Assembly: GCF_014635885.1 (NCBI RefSeq) | Contig: NZ_BMDR01000012.1 | Location: forward strand, 24,596-88,595 | Direction: 5' to 3' | Length of the DNA stretch: 64,000 nt | Source: Acinetobacter vivianii | GTDB lineage: Bacteria; Pseudomonadota; Gammaproteobacteria; Pseudomonadales; Moraxellaceae | In this document: positions 28,659 to 38,056 of the stretch, one piece after another | How positions within the stretch are numbered: the first letter of the stretch is position 1 | How the letters are laid out: each line of letters opens with the position of its first letter | Position numbers and translations under genes: made by a program | Notes under the pieces: model-generated | What the model saw: the letters and a program-made list of their open reading frames with translations, nothing else | The model's database searches: none | Told to the model about the DNA's origin: nothing

Positions 28659-28886
28659 ATGATTGAAACTCTTTTACAAGCGATTTTGCAGCAAGTTGAC
28701 CAGCCGAAAAAAGATTTAGAAAAAAATCTGCGTGCTTTATTAAACGAGAGTATCGAAAAACTGGATTTAGTTTCAAAACAAGAACTTGACCGCCAAAGAA
28801 CAGCGCTTGAGTTAGCCAACCAACGTTTGACTGAACTTCAGCAACAAATGAAAACACTTGAAGAAGTGATTCAGAACAAAAAATAA
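28659..28886 (+). CDS. ubiK: Ubiquinone biosynthesis accessory factor UbiK
   Basis: A 75-residue BMFP (YqiC) family protein. An N-terminal amphipathic segment (IETLLQAILQQVDQPKKDLE) is followed by a C-terminal coiled coil (about 45-75). UbiK trimerises and helps the UbiJ/Ubi enzyme complex in aerobic ubiquinone synthesis. It sits 70 bp before comM. Confidence 0.9.
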   Translation: MIETLLQAILQQVDQPKKDLEKNLRALLNESIEKLDLVSKQELDRQRTALELANQRLTELQQQMKTLEEVIQNKK

Positions 28887-28955
28887 GCACTAACTTGGTG
28901 CATTTCGCACCTCAGAATGATTAAAAATAAAGCACCACAATGGAACAATAACAAG

Positions 28956-30443
28956 ATGTCTTTTGCCAAGATATATACGAGAGGGCTATTGGGGTTACAT
29001 GCTCCTCAGATTGAAGTTGAAGTCCACATTAGTTCAGGCCTTCCTTCTTTAACAATTGTTGGCTTAGCTGAAGCCGCTGTACGTGAAAGTAAAGATCGTG
29101 TGCGTTCTGCCATCATCAATAGCGGTTTTCAGTTTCCAACCAAACGCTTAACCATCAATTTAGCACCAGCCGATTTACCCAAAGATGGTTCTCGACTGGA
29201 CTTACCGATTGCCTTGGGGATTCTGATTGCTTCTGGACAATTACCAGAACACAGTACAGAAGGCTTTGAATTTATAGGGGAACTGGCGCTTGATGGACAC
29301 TTACGTCCTGTTTCAGGGGCATTAACCATCGCAATGGCCTGCCAACAAGCCAAACATTGCCTTCTACTGCCCACTGAAAATCTGGATGAAGCAAGCCAAC
29401 TTCCCAATTTTGAAGTCTATGCAGCGCAGCACTTACAAGAAGTTTGTGCACATTTTTCGGGCAATGCCCAGCTGGCAGCTGCACCACAACGACCAAACTC
29501 AGCCGCATCTGCCTATCAATTTGATCTTGCCGATGTTAAAGGTCAATTACGTCCACGCCGAGCGCTAGAAATTGCCGCTGCGGGCGGACATTCTTTATTA
29601 TTTAAAGGCCCACCCGGCACAGGTAAAACCTTATTGGCTTCTCGCCTGCCATCGATTTTACCGCCGCTCAATGCGCAGGAAAATCTAGAAGTCGCCAGTA
29701 TTTATTCGGTGGCCAATGCACCGCACAGTTTTGGCCAGCGTCCCTTCAGAGCACCACACCATACAGCTTCAGCAATTGCGTTAGTTGGTGGGGGCTCTCA
29801 GCCCAAGCCTGGTGAAATCACTTTGGCTCATTTAGGCGTCCTGTTTCTGGATGAATTGCCAGAATTTGATCGCAAGGTACTGGAAGTGTTACGTCAACCT
29901 TTGGAATCCAAAGAAATTGTGATTTCTCGTGCTGCACGACAAATGACCTTTCCTGCAAATTTCCAGTTTATTGCCGCAATGAACCCTTGCCCATGTGGTT
30001 ATGCCTTTAATCAGGACAGCCGTTGCCAATGTTCCCCTGAGAGTATTCAACGCTACCAAAATCGTATCTCTGGCCCATTGCTGGATCGTATTGATTTACA
30101 TATTGATGTGCCACCGTTACAGGCTCAGGAACTACAAGATCGTACGCCAACCGAGAATTCTGCCAGCGTGCGGCAACGTGTGATCAATGCCTACGAAAAA
30201 CAGATCCAAAGACAGCAGTGCTTAAATCAGGCTTTATCACCGAAGTTACTAGAACAGCATGTTCTGCTAGATGACAGTTCGACAAAAATTATTGAGATGG
30301 CCCTGCAACGTCTCAACTTGTCTGCACGTGCCTACCATCGTGTATTGCGTGTTGCACGCACGATTGCCGATTTAGCAGAAAGTGATCTGATCTCAAGTAG
30401 TCATTTAACCGAAGCACTATCCTATCGCGGCAACCAAACCTAA
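28956..30443 (+). CDS. comM: ComM/YifB family AAA+ ATPase, intact
   Basis: A helicase that promotes branch migration of incoming single-stranded DNA during natural transformation. The ATG at 28956 gives MSFAKIYTRGLLGLHAPQIE, the family start, and 495 residues. An N-terminal Lon-like domain (to about 170) is followed by the Mg-chelatase AAA core with Walker A GPPGTGKT, Walker B LFLDELPEF and a zinc-knuckle-like CPCGYAF...CQC segment. comM is the well-known insertion site of AbaR resistance islands in A. baumannii; here the frame is complete with no island. An upstream extension to 28917 is rejected. Confidence 0.95.
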   Translation: MSFAKIYTRGLLGLHAPQIEVEVHISSGLPSLTIVGLAEAAVRESKDRVRSAIINSGFQFPTKRLTINLAPADLPKDGSRLDLPIALGILIASGQLPEHSTEGFEFIGELALDGHLRPVSGALTIAMACQQAKHCLLLPTENLDEASQLPNFEVYAAQHLQEVCAHFSGNAQLAAAPQRPNSAASAYQFDLADVKGQLRPRRALEIAAAGGHSLLFKGPPGTGKTLLASRLPSILPPLNAQENLEVASIYSVANAPHSFGQRPFRAPHHTASAIALVGGGSQPKPGEITLAHLGVLFLDELPEFDRKVLEVLRQPLESKEIVISRAARQMTFPANFQFIAAMNPCPCGYAFNQDSRCQCSPESIQRYQNRISGPLLDRIDLHIDVPPLQAQELQDRTPTENSASVRQRVINAYEKQIQRQQCLNQALSPKLLEQHVLLDDSSTKIIEMALQRLNLSARAYHRVLRVARTIADLAESDLISSSHLTEALSYRGNQT

Positions 30444-30466
30444 AATTTTTATCGAGATTTTTCAAC

Positions 30467-30498
30467 AAAAGAATCCGTCGTAGTACGGATTCTTTTAT
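30467..30498 (+). terminator. Terminator after comM
   Basis: AAAAGAATCCGT and ACGGATTCTTTT form a perfect 12-bp stem around CGTAGT, ending in T-rich sequence. Confidence 0.9.
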
Positions 30499-30794
30499 TA
30501 ACCAAAATTTGAAAAAAAGTATATAAAAATAATGTCTTAACTTTATTTCTCGAACATGCAATTTAAAGGTCGGCACAATTCAATTGAGTTTCATAAGGCA
30601 ACAAGTTATGTTGAAAACAGACACCGTTCATTTGTGTTTATACAGTTTTTGATTTCAAAAATAGAAGAATGCTCATTTTTATGGGCAAAAAATAAATGAC
30701 GTAAGCTGAATTCATCATGAATAAGCTGGATAAATATTCCAAACAAATGACCTAGCTCTTCCAGCCAAATCAACTTTCCCAAAGGTTGGCGATT
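30499..30794. other. Intergenic region between comM and the TSUP permease
   Basis: About 300 bp, AT-rich, with no supported gene. It must hold the promoter of the permease; I see no clear operator, RNA or repeat. Confidence 0.4.
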
Positions 30795-31559
30795 ATGACC
30801 TATGACACCGCACTAATCATGTTAGGATTTTTTGCGTTCTGTGGTGGCCTGATTGATGCCGCAGTAGGTGGTGGCGGTTTAGTTCAAATACCTGCGCTAT
30901 TACATGCTTTGCCACAGCACAGTATTACCACTGTTTTAGGTACCAATAAACTAGCCGTGTGGGCAGGTACCGTTTCCTCTATTTTTAGATATGTAAATAA
31001 AATTAAATTTGTCTGGAAGTTGCTCATCCCGACCATGCTTTCAGCATTCATATTTGCCTTTATTGGTGCCATGACAGTTGCGCATATTCCCAAGCAATTC
31101 ATGACCTATCTTGTTTTCTTTTTGCTCATCGTGATGGCGATTTATACCTTTCTCAAGAAGGATTTAGGCGCACATAGCACTTATGTCAAATGTGGGCATA
31201 AAGAAATTGTTCTGGGGATCTTTTTTGGCGGTTTGATTGGATTCTATGACGGTGTGTTTGGGCCGGGTAGTGGAAGCTTTCTGCTATTCTTATTTGTGAA
31301 AGTGTTTGGCTTTGATTTTCTCAACGCATCTGCATCAGCGAAAATTGTGAATATTGGTACTTTTAGCTCTGCACTTTTATTCTTTATCCCGACAGGTCAT
31401 GTGCTGTGGGAAATTGGCTTAATGATCGCCGTCTGTAATGTCATGGGTGCTCTAGTCGGCGTATTTCTGGCACTACGATATGGTAGTCAGTTTATCCGCA
31501 TATTTTTTCTGTTCCTTTTAGTCTTTCTTATTATCAGAATGGGATTATCTATATTCTGA
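30795..31559 (+). CDS. TSUP (TauE/SafE/YfcA) family permease
   Basis: A polytopic inner-membrane protein of 254 residues with 7-8 helices and two TSUP repeats: GGLIDAAVGGGGLVQIPALL near the start and GFYDGVFGPGSGSFLLFLF in the second half. The family exports sulfite, sulfonates or other organic anions; the substrate here cannot be told. The ATG at 30795 is preferred over a TTG at 30786 because AAGG at 30782-30785 is correctly spaced for it. No sulfur genes are adjacent. Confidence 0.85.
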   Translation: MTYDTALIMLGFFAFCGGLIDAAVGGGGLVQIPALLHALPQHSITTVLGTNKLAVWAGTVSSIFRYVNKIKFVWKLLIPTMLSAFIFAFIGAMTVAHIPKQFMTYLVFFLLIVMAIYTFLKKDLGAHSTYVKCGHKEIVLGIFFGGLIGFYDGVFGPGSGSFLLFLFVKVFGFDFLNASASAKIVNIGTFSSALLFFIPTGHVLWEIGLMIAVCNVMGALVGVFLALRYGSQFIRIFFLFLLVFLIIRMGLSIF

Positions 31560-31620
31560 ATCCATCGCAAGACATGATTAGATTTGAACGACGCCCCTCA
31601 AGCGAATATCTTTCAATATA

Positions 31621-31649
31621 AAAAAGCCAGCAATAGAGCTGGCTTTTTG
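31621..31649. terminator. Bidirectional terminator
   Basis: AAAAAGCCAG and CTGGCTTTTT form a stem around CAATAGAG between two convergent genes. Confidence 0.88.
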
Positions 31650-31664
31650 TTTATCCAACCAAGC

Positions 31665-32435
31665 CTAGAATGCTTTGGTCAAGGTAAATACTGCGCCTGT
31701 TTCTGTGCCACGTTTATACGGTTGGAAATCTGCATCAATATTGGTTCCTACAGCAGCAAGTTCAGCCGTTAAACCAGATACTGATTTTACACTATATGTC
31801 ACACCGACTTTCCAGTCGACATAATTATCGTCTTCGCCACCTGTATCACTAAAGTCATAGTTATCCACTTTAGTGTAACCGACACTTGCTACGCCACCAA
31901 AGCCCGTATCTGCAAACGGAATGTTATAGGTTGCGTTCACATACCAGCCATTCTCATCTGTACCAGCAAAGTCATTGGTGTAGTTCAAACTACCTAATAG
32001 GCTATCACCTGATGCTAATACATTTTTAAAGCCTAGTTTTGCGTAAAGTTCTAACCAGTTCAGGTCAGATGCACTTGGATAACCGTAGTACCATAAACCG
32101 ACATCTAAAGTCGGCTTACCTGCAAATGGTAGCTCAGTCGCATAGCCCACATAAGGATCTAGCTCAAGATGAGGATCAGCCCCACCAAAGTTAACGTTTG
32201 AACCCCATACCCCAGCATAAAGACCTGATGAATGTGTTAATGCAAAACCACCTTGTACCGCAGGATCAGATTGAGTTTGTGTGATACCACGATAACGATA
32301 ATCAGTCGTTAACGCAGCCGTTCCTGAAAAACTCAGGCCGTATTGAGATAATGTATTTGTTTCTTCTGCCATCGCAAAAGTTGAAGTCACTGCACAAATA
32401 CTCAACGCTATTGCTTTACATGCAAATTTCATCAT
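31665..32435 (-). CDS. TorF-family putative porin
   Basis: An outer-membrane protein of 256 residues with a signal peptide (1-23, ending AMAEE) and beta-strand-rich repeats. The motif LTTDYRYRGITQTQSDPAVQ is the hallmark of the Gcw_chp/TorF family, and the chain ends in Phe (FTLTKAF), the usual barrel signal. GGGGAG lies six bases before the ATG at 32435, which sets the start. The family is often found near ammonium transport genes; glnK-amtB are 4 kb away here. The pore substrate is unknown. Confidence 0.85.
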   Translation of the reverse strand: MMKFACKAIALSICAVTSTFAMAEETNTLSQYGLSFSGTAALTTDYRYRGITQTQSDPAVQGGFALTHSSGLYAGVWGSNVNFGGADPHLELDPYVGYATELPFAGKPTLDVGLWYYGYPSASDLNWLELYAKLGFKNVLASGDSLLGSLNYTNDFAGTDENGWYVNATYNIPFADTGFGGVASVGYTKVDNYDFSDTGGEDDNYVDWKVGVTYSVKSVSGLTAELAAVGTNIDADFQPYKRGTETGAVFTLTKAF

Positions 32436-33175
32436 CTTGATCTCCCCCATGATGGATATTCGACTGATTTAAATTTTTAAATTGCATCGCAAAGTAATTA
32501 GCAATTGCTGTGCCAACTTCAGCTAAACCATATTTCATCGTGGTCTTAATGAGTAAATTCGTCTTACTCAAATTTTTAATGGTTCTTAATTAAAGCCAAT
32601 CTAGCATCCTTATATTTTTTTGAGCGATTTAGACGCACCAACCTATTCAAGATTATTTTTTGCACAAAAAAGAGGCATTTCATCGAGGTAAAGAAAGTGC
32701 AAAATGCTTTCAAAATAAGCTTAATTCAGCAGAAAACAGAAATGTTCCATAAAAGTGCACAGCAAAAAAACTTAAAATGCGCTTAAAAAACATTCTTTTT
32801 AGGACAATCCCTTTCGTCATTCATCGGGATGTTCTTTTTGCAGCAAACAATTGAACACTTTTCACACAAGGAAAAAATAAATATTTAAAATAAAAGAAAA
32901 AATACCTCAATAAATCACATAGTTTTATTCGAACAAAACAAAAAACAACCTGTTTACTTTACATCCAAAATAAACAACATTATGACTAATAATCAAACAC
33001 TTGATCTTAAGGTGTATACTTTTTAAACGAGAAACAAATCATAAAATTTTATAAGTATTTTATTTAAAAATAATTAAAAAATTTTAATAAAAATCTATCT
33101 TTTTTATGCATAACTTATACAATTGATCAAAATTTCGGTTTTATCCCAAATTTATTATTTCTAATGAGGCGAGCT
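32436..33175. other. Long AT-rich intergenic region between two divergent porin genes
   Basis: About 740 bp with no plausible open frame, very A+T-rich, especially from 32870. It must contain both porin promoters. The only structure I see is an imperfect hairpin followed by TTTTT at 32801-32839. Confidence 0.6.
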
Positions 33176-34468
33176 ATGCCAAAGGCAAAGAAACTTACTT
33201 TAGCGGTTTTGATTAATGCCGCGTTAATTACCTCAACATATGCAAGCGAACAAAGCGAAGCAAAAGGACTTGTTGAAGATGCCAAAGGGGATATTTTATT
33301 CCGTACTGGTTATTTAAATCGTGACAAAAAGAATGGTGTCGAAGACACTAGCTCATATGCTCAGACGGCAATGGTGAAACTGGAAACTGGTTTCACTCAA
33401 GGTTTAGTTGGCTTTGGCGCTGGTGTGATCGGCGATGGCTCTTTTAAATTAGGCTCAAACAATAATGCTGGTAACGGCATGATCCCACGCGAACGCCTAA
33501 ATGGTGTAGATGGTAAAGGTGACACATATGATCACTGGGCACGTGGCGGCGGTTTTGTAAAAGCACGTATCTCGAATACAACTGTAACTTATGGTACACA
33601 AGTTCTCGATATTCCTGTTTTAGCAAGTAACACAGCGCGTTTAGTACCTGAATATTTTGAAGGTGTATTGGCAACTAGCCGTGAAATTGATGGCTTAGAG
33701 TTAACTGCCGGTAAATTCACTAAAGATCAGTACTCTGACCAAATCAATACTGATGGGCGCAAACTTGATCGTGCTGTTGTTTGGGGCGCAAAATACAAAT
33801 TTGATGACAACTTAAATGCAGCGTACTTTGGCTTGGATAGCAAAGATAAGCTAGATCGTCATTATATCAATGTGAACTATAAGCAGCCATTAGATAAAGA
33901 CAGTGGTTTAACATATGACTTAAGTGCTTACCACACTAAATGGGATGAAAAGGCAAGTACGTATTCAAGTACAACTGACGACTTGTCTAATCGTAAAAAT
34001 ACCATTTGGGCACTTTCTACGACTTATAACACAGGTCCACATAGCGTGATGCTGGCTTACCAACAAAATAATGGTAATACAGGTTATGACTACGGCGAGA
34101 ACGCTGATGGCGCTCAAAGTATCTATTTGCCAAACTCTTACCTATCTGACTTTATTGGTAACAGTGAAAAATCTGCACAGTTGCAATATAACGTCGACTT
34201 TGGTGGCTATGGCGTACCAGGCTTAAGCTGGACCACTGCCTATGTCTATGGTTGGGATATCAAAGTCAAGAATTTGACTGATAATGCACATGAACGTGAA
34301 TTCTTTAACCAAGTGAAATACACGGTTCAATCTGGTTTTGCCAAAGATGCGAGCTTACGTTTACGTCACTCGTATTACCGTGCAAGTGATGAATATCAAA
34401 CAAATGCCTACATTGGCGATACCAACGAATGGCGTATCTGGCTTGATATTCCTGTGAAATTATTCTAA
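33176..34468 (+). CDS. OprD-family outer-membrane porin
   Basis: A 430-residue barrel porin with a signal peptide ending at TYASEQ. The mature start (AKGLVEDAKGDILFRTGYLNRD), the loop VLDIPVLASNTARLVPEYFEG and the terminal LDIPVKLF are OprD/Occ family features. These porins admit basic amino acids or carboxylates and, in some members, carbapenems; substrate class cannot be set by eye. GAGG at 33166-33169 is six bases before the ATG at 33176, favouring this start over the ATG at 33164. Confidence 0.88.
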   Translation: MPKAKKLTLAVLINAALITSTYASEQSEAKGLVEDAKGDILFRTGYLNRDKKNGVEDTSSYAQTAMVKLETGFTQGLVGFGAGVIGDGSFKLGSNNNAGNGMIPRERLNGVDGKGDTYDHWARGGGFVKARISNTTVTYGTQVLDIPVLASNTARLVPEYFEGVLATSREIDGLELTAGKFTKDQYSDQINTDGRKLDRAVVWGAKYKFDDNLNAAYFGLDSKDKLDRHYINVNYKQPLDKDSGLTYDLSAYHTKWDEKASTYSSTTDDLSNRKNTIWALSTTYNTGPHSVMLAYQQNNGNTGYDYGENADGAQSIYLPNSYLSDFIGNSEKSAQLQYNVDFGGYGVPGLSWTTAYVYGWDIKVKNLTDNAHEREFFNQVKYTVQSGFAKDASLRLRHSYYRASDEYQTNAYIGDTNEWRIWLDIPVKLF

Positions 34469-34489
34469 TTCACAGCTGATCAAGCAATA

Positions 34490-34522
34490 AAAAAACTCCA
34501 TTCAAATGAATGGAGTTTTTTT
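34490..34522 (+). terminator. Terminator after the OprD-family porin
   Basis: ACTCCATTCA and TGAATGGAGT form a stem, followed by TTTTTTT. Confidence 0.9.
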
Positions 34523-34567
34523 ATGACCAGATTTTAAAAATTTAAAACCTGGCCCAGCATTTCAAAG

Positions 34568-35095
34568 TTACTTTTTAGCCGCTTCGATTGCTTTAAGTAC
34601 TTCAGCTTTCGCAACGTCAGCACCTTCCCAACCACTGATTTTTACCCATTTACCAGGCTCTAAATCTTTATAGTGTGCAAAGAAGTGCTCAACTTGACTG
34701 ATCAATAATGGCGGAAGATCCGTATATTCTTGAACATCTTTATAAAGTGGAGATAATTTTTCGTGTGGAACAGCGATCAGTTTCGCATCGATACCACCAT
34801 CATCTTCCATTTTTAATTTGCCCACTGGACGGCAACGAATCACAGAACCAGCAGCAACAGGATGTGGAGTTACAACAAGTACATCTAATGGATCACCATC
34901 TTCAGACAATGTATTTGGAACATAGCCGTAGTTTGCTGGGTAGAACATTGCTGTACCCATGAAACGGTCTACAAATAACGCATCTGAATCTTTGTCGATT
35001 TCGTATTTGATTGGGGCTGCATTTGCAGGAATTTCGATAATGACATAGATGTCATTTGGTGCGTCTTTACCCGCAGGAATATTGCTATAACTCAT
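34568..35095 (-). CDS. ppa: Inorganic pyrophosphatase
   Basis: Soluble family I pyrophosphatase of 175 residues. The signature DGDPLDVLV carries the metal-binding aspartates; YGYVPNTLSEDGDPLD and KVEHFF-like VEHFFAHYKDLEPGKW are typical. It hydrolyses PPi from biosynthetic reactions, including acyl-CoA formation by FadD nearby. Full length. Confidence 0.96.
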   Translation of the reverse strand: MSYSNIPAGKDAPNDIYVIIEIPANAAPIKYEIDKDSDALFVDRFMGTAMFYPANYGYVPNTLSEDGDPLDVLVVTPHPVAAGSVIRCRPVGKLKMEDDGGIDAKLIAVPHEKLSPLYKDVQEYTDLPPLLISQVEHFFAHYKDLEPGKWVKISGWEGADVAKAEVLKAIEAAKK

Positions 35096-35210
35096 ATCAA
35101 CACTCGTTTATATTGTGAAGTAGATGTAAATCGGACAGATTATAACGTGAATACAGCGAAAATGATGCTAGATATGTAGCGAGCTGGCGAATTTTATAGC
35201 CAGCTGGTCA

Positions 35211-35624
35211 TCAGGTCATTTTGACCGTAATCACGAACAGTAAAATTGGACAAAGTAGAGAGAAAAACCAAATGATAGAACGTAACGTGGCGAGATTGGC
35301 CAGATAGCAGATGCCGTAAATGACGCGAAATACGATATAAGCCCAGCCCAAAGTCAAAATGAAATACTCTGGCACCACCATATACTCTGCCATCAACATC
35401 GCAGCAATAAATAAAGGTAAGCTCTCAAAACTGTTTTGTTGCACAGCATTTGCCCGTGCAGATAGTCCTGTTGTTTTGGCTAAAAAGTCACGAGGATTCT
35501 GATTATCTTTTGCTTGAAAACCACCTTTTGATTTTGCAATCAAGGTAAATACATAAGGCAACAAACATGCGACTATAATAATCAATATAATGCCGCTAAT
35601 ACCTTGCATGCTGACATCCATCAT
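35211..35624 (-). CDS. MAPEG family membrane protein
   Basis: A four-helix membrane protein of 137 residues. The segment SARANAVQQNSFESLPLFIA is the conserved MAPEG motif (membrane-associated eicosanoid/glutathione metabolism). Bacterial members are mostly uncharacterised; some have glutathione transferase activity. An ATG one codon further in is an equally possible start. Confidence 0.85.
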   Translation of the reverse strand: MMDVSMQGISGIILIIIVACLLPYVFTLIAKSKGGFQAKDNQNPRDFLAKTTGLSARANAVQQNSFESLPLFIAAMLMAEYMVVPEYFILTLGWAYIVFRVIYGICYLANLATLRSIIWFFSLLCPILLFVITVKMT

Positions 35625-35759
35625 TTGAAGTTCTTCTGATCATGCTATCATAACTTATAATTTATTGAACTTTCATGTGTGCTTGTTCAACAAGCGTTTC
35701 TTTTACACACATTGTTTGTGTAAAAGTTGTGTTCTTTCATACTGTTTTAAGGTCAGCCT

Positions 35760-36152
35760 ATGCCGCAACCAGATCAAAAAGAAATGTTTGAGGTGCTCGC
35801 TCAACAACGCCAGCATCAAATTTTAGTTGATCGAGTACTTAAAGTTGTACTCCCGATCATGGCATTTCTACTCAGTGTGATTTGTGCAAATCTAAACTGG
35901 CAATCGACACTTGGCACTTTTGTGATTCTGACAGTGGCCTTTTATGCAGTCGGTATTTATCGCCTGACACTCTGGCACTGGCTGACGGTCATTGTGCTCT
36001 ATGCCGTTGCCGATAATTATTTTAGTTTTAATGGAATTGATCCGACACGATTACGTTTCCAACTCGCGACCATGGTCGTTTTTGTGGGCATCGTTGGGAT
36101 TGGCCGACCTTATATTGACCGCTGGTTAATGAAATCAAAAGGTTCAAAATGA
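35760..36152 (+). CDS. Conserved membrane protein of unknown function
   Basis: A 130-residue protein with a charged N terminus (1-25) and four predicted helices (about 28-46, 50-67, 72-88 and 103-120). It has no recognised motif. It stands alone between divergent MAPEG and convergent fadD and ends at a shared terminator. It is probably real: an uninterrupted frame, typical codon use and a following terminator. Confidence 0.75.
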   Translation: MPQPDQKEMFEVLAQQRQHQILVDRVLKVVLPIMAFLLSVICANLNWQSTLGTFVILTVAFYAVGIYRLTLWHWLTVIVLYAVADNYFSFNGIDPTRLRFQLATMVVFVGIVGIGRPYIDRWLMKSKGSK

Positions 36153-36159
36153 ACCCAAT

Positions 36160-36189
36160 AAAAAAACGCCGCTATTGCGGCGTTTTTTT
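36160..36189. terminator. Bidirectional terminator before fadD end
   Basis: AACGCCGC and GCGGCGTT form a stem around TATT, with A and T runs on both sides. Confidence 0.88.
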
Positions 36190-36219
36190 ATGCTTCCTTA
36201 TTTGAGAAGCCTAAAAACT

Positions 36220-37899
36220 TTAAGCTGGTTTACGTAAATCTTTACGTAAGATCTTACCCACGTTTGATTTCGGTAATTCTTCCATAAACTCAACATAACG
36301 TGGGCACTTATAGCCAGTTAAGTTTTGTTTTGCATAAGCAATAACTTCTTCTGTAGTTAAAGAAGGGTCTTTTTTCACGATGAATAACTTCGGCACTTCA
36401 CCTGATTTTTCATCTGGAACACCAATCGCAGCCACTTCTAATACTTTAGGATGCTTCGCAATGACTTCTTCAATTTCACTTGGGTAAACGTTAAAACCTG
36501 ACACCAAGATCATGTCTTTTTTACGGTCAACGATCTTCACATAACCACGTGAATCCATCACACCGATATCACCGGTACGGAAGAAGTTATCAGCCGTCAT
36601 TACCTTTGCAGTTTCGTCTGGACGGTTCCAGTAACCTTTCATGACTTGTGGGCCACGGATCGAAATCTCACCTTGTTCACCAAGCGCAACTTCTTTACCG
36701 TCATCATCCAGAATCGCAACTTCAGTTAATGGCAATGGAATACCAATCGTGCCGCTGAATTCAGTTGTAGCAGGAGGATTCGCAGTTGCAACAGGTGAAG
36801 TTTCTGATAAACCATAACCTTCGATAATGGTGGTACCTGTAATTTTCTTCCATGCTGCTGCTGTTGATGGCAACACTGCCATACCACCGCCCATTGCCAT
36901 CTTAAGATTGCTATGGTCAAGTTGTTTGAATTCTTCGTTATTCACCAACGCATTAAATAAAGTATTTACTGCTGGGAAGAATGAAGGTTGATATTTACGT
37001 AATTCACCTACCACCGCAGGCAAGTCACGTGGATTTGGAATCAGGATATTGGCCTGACCTTTATACATTCCGTAAAGTGCACACACCATGAATGCAAAGA
37101 TGTGATACAGCGGTAATGCACATACGATGCGATCACCTTTAGCACTATCAGAACCGCCAAACTTACTTGAGAAAATTGCTTCACACTGGAGTAAGTTTGC
37201 AACAAGATTACGATGCGTTAATTCAGCGCCTTTAGAAACACCTGTTGTACCACCTGTATATTGTAGTACTGCGGTATCGCTTAAGGTCAAGCTTGGACGC
37301 TTATAATTGCTTGGGTTGGCTTTGTTTAAGGCCGCATTGAATTTAGTATGGCCTGGAATATTCCACGCTGGAATTTGCTTACGTACTTTACGTAAAACAA
37401 AATTCACAATAGTACCTTTCAACGTACCTAACATATCACCCACAGAAGCCACCACAACATGCTTCACAGGTGTTTTACCAATAATGTTTTGATAAACATT
37501 GGCAAAGTTTTCAATAATCACTAAGACTTCAGCACCAGAGTCATTCAATTGATGCTCAAGTTCACGTGCTGTATATAATGGATTGACGTTTACAAGCACC
37601 AGACCTGCACGAAAAACCCCTAACGCAACAACTGGATATTGGAAAACGTTCGGCATCATCACCGCAACGCGCGAGCCTTTTGCTAAACCTAAAGTTTGTA
37701 AATAAGCTGCAAATTTACGGCTAGCGACTTCTAATTCATTAAACGTTAAAACTTTATCCATAAAGATAAAGGCATCACGTGAACCAAATTTTTGGAAATT
37801 GCGTTCAAAAATATCAACAAGTGAGGTGTTTTCAGCAGGCAGTTCAACTGTTTCTGGAATTCCTGTCTTTTGGTATTCAGCAAACCAAATCTTTTCCAT
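36220..37899 (-). CDS. fadD: Long-chain acyl-CoA synthetase
   Basis: Activates fatty acids to acyl-CoA with ATP for beta-oxidation. A 559-residue ANL enzyme: P loop YTGGTTGVSKGAELTHRN near residue 217, the A5 motif GYGLSETSP, A7 TGDIG and the C-terminal hinge DRKKDMILVSGFNVYPSEIE, with the catalytic Lys in LPKSNVGKILRKDLR. The length matches E. coli FadD. No regulator binding site (FadR or PsrA) is obvious. Confidence 0.94.
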   Translation of the reverse strand: MEKIWFAEYQKTGIPETVELPAENTSLVDIFERNFQKFGSRDAFIFMDKVLTFNELEVASRKFAAYLQTLGLAKGSRVAVMMPNVFQYPVVALGVFRAGLVLVNVNPLYTARELEHQLNDSGAEVLVIIENFANVYQNIIGKTPVKHVVVASVGDMLGTLKGTIVNFVLRKVRKQIPAWNIPGHTKFNAALNKANPSNYKRPSLTLSDTAVLQYTGGTTGVSKGAELTHRNLVANLLQCEAIFSSKFGGSDSAKGDRIVCALPLYHIFAFMVCALYGMYKGQANILIPNPRDLPAVVGELRKYQPSFFPAVNTLFNALVNNEEFKQLDHSNLKMAMGGGMAVLPSTAAAWKKITGTTIIEGYGLSETSPVATANPPATTEFSGTIGIPLPLTEVAILDDDGKEVALGEQGEISIRGPQVMKGYWNRPDETAKVMTADNFFRTGDIGVMDSRGYVKIVDRKKDMILVSGFNVYPSEIEEVIAKHPKVLEVAAIGVPDEKSGEVPKLFIVKKDPSLTTEEVIAYAKQNLTGYKCPRYVEFMEELPKSNVGKILRKDLRKPA

Positions 37900-38056
37900 A
37901 ATGCCCTTATCTCCGAGTGGTAATCCTTAAAAATGTAACAACGTTACTTTCCATGGCAAAACATTTTTTTTAACTTTTTGAATTGCCCTGTCAATCTATC
38001 CAAATAATCTGAATACATTGTCATATATAACGTATTTGTATCACAGAATACTAGCC

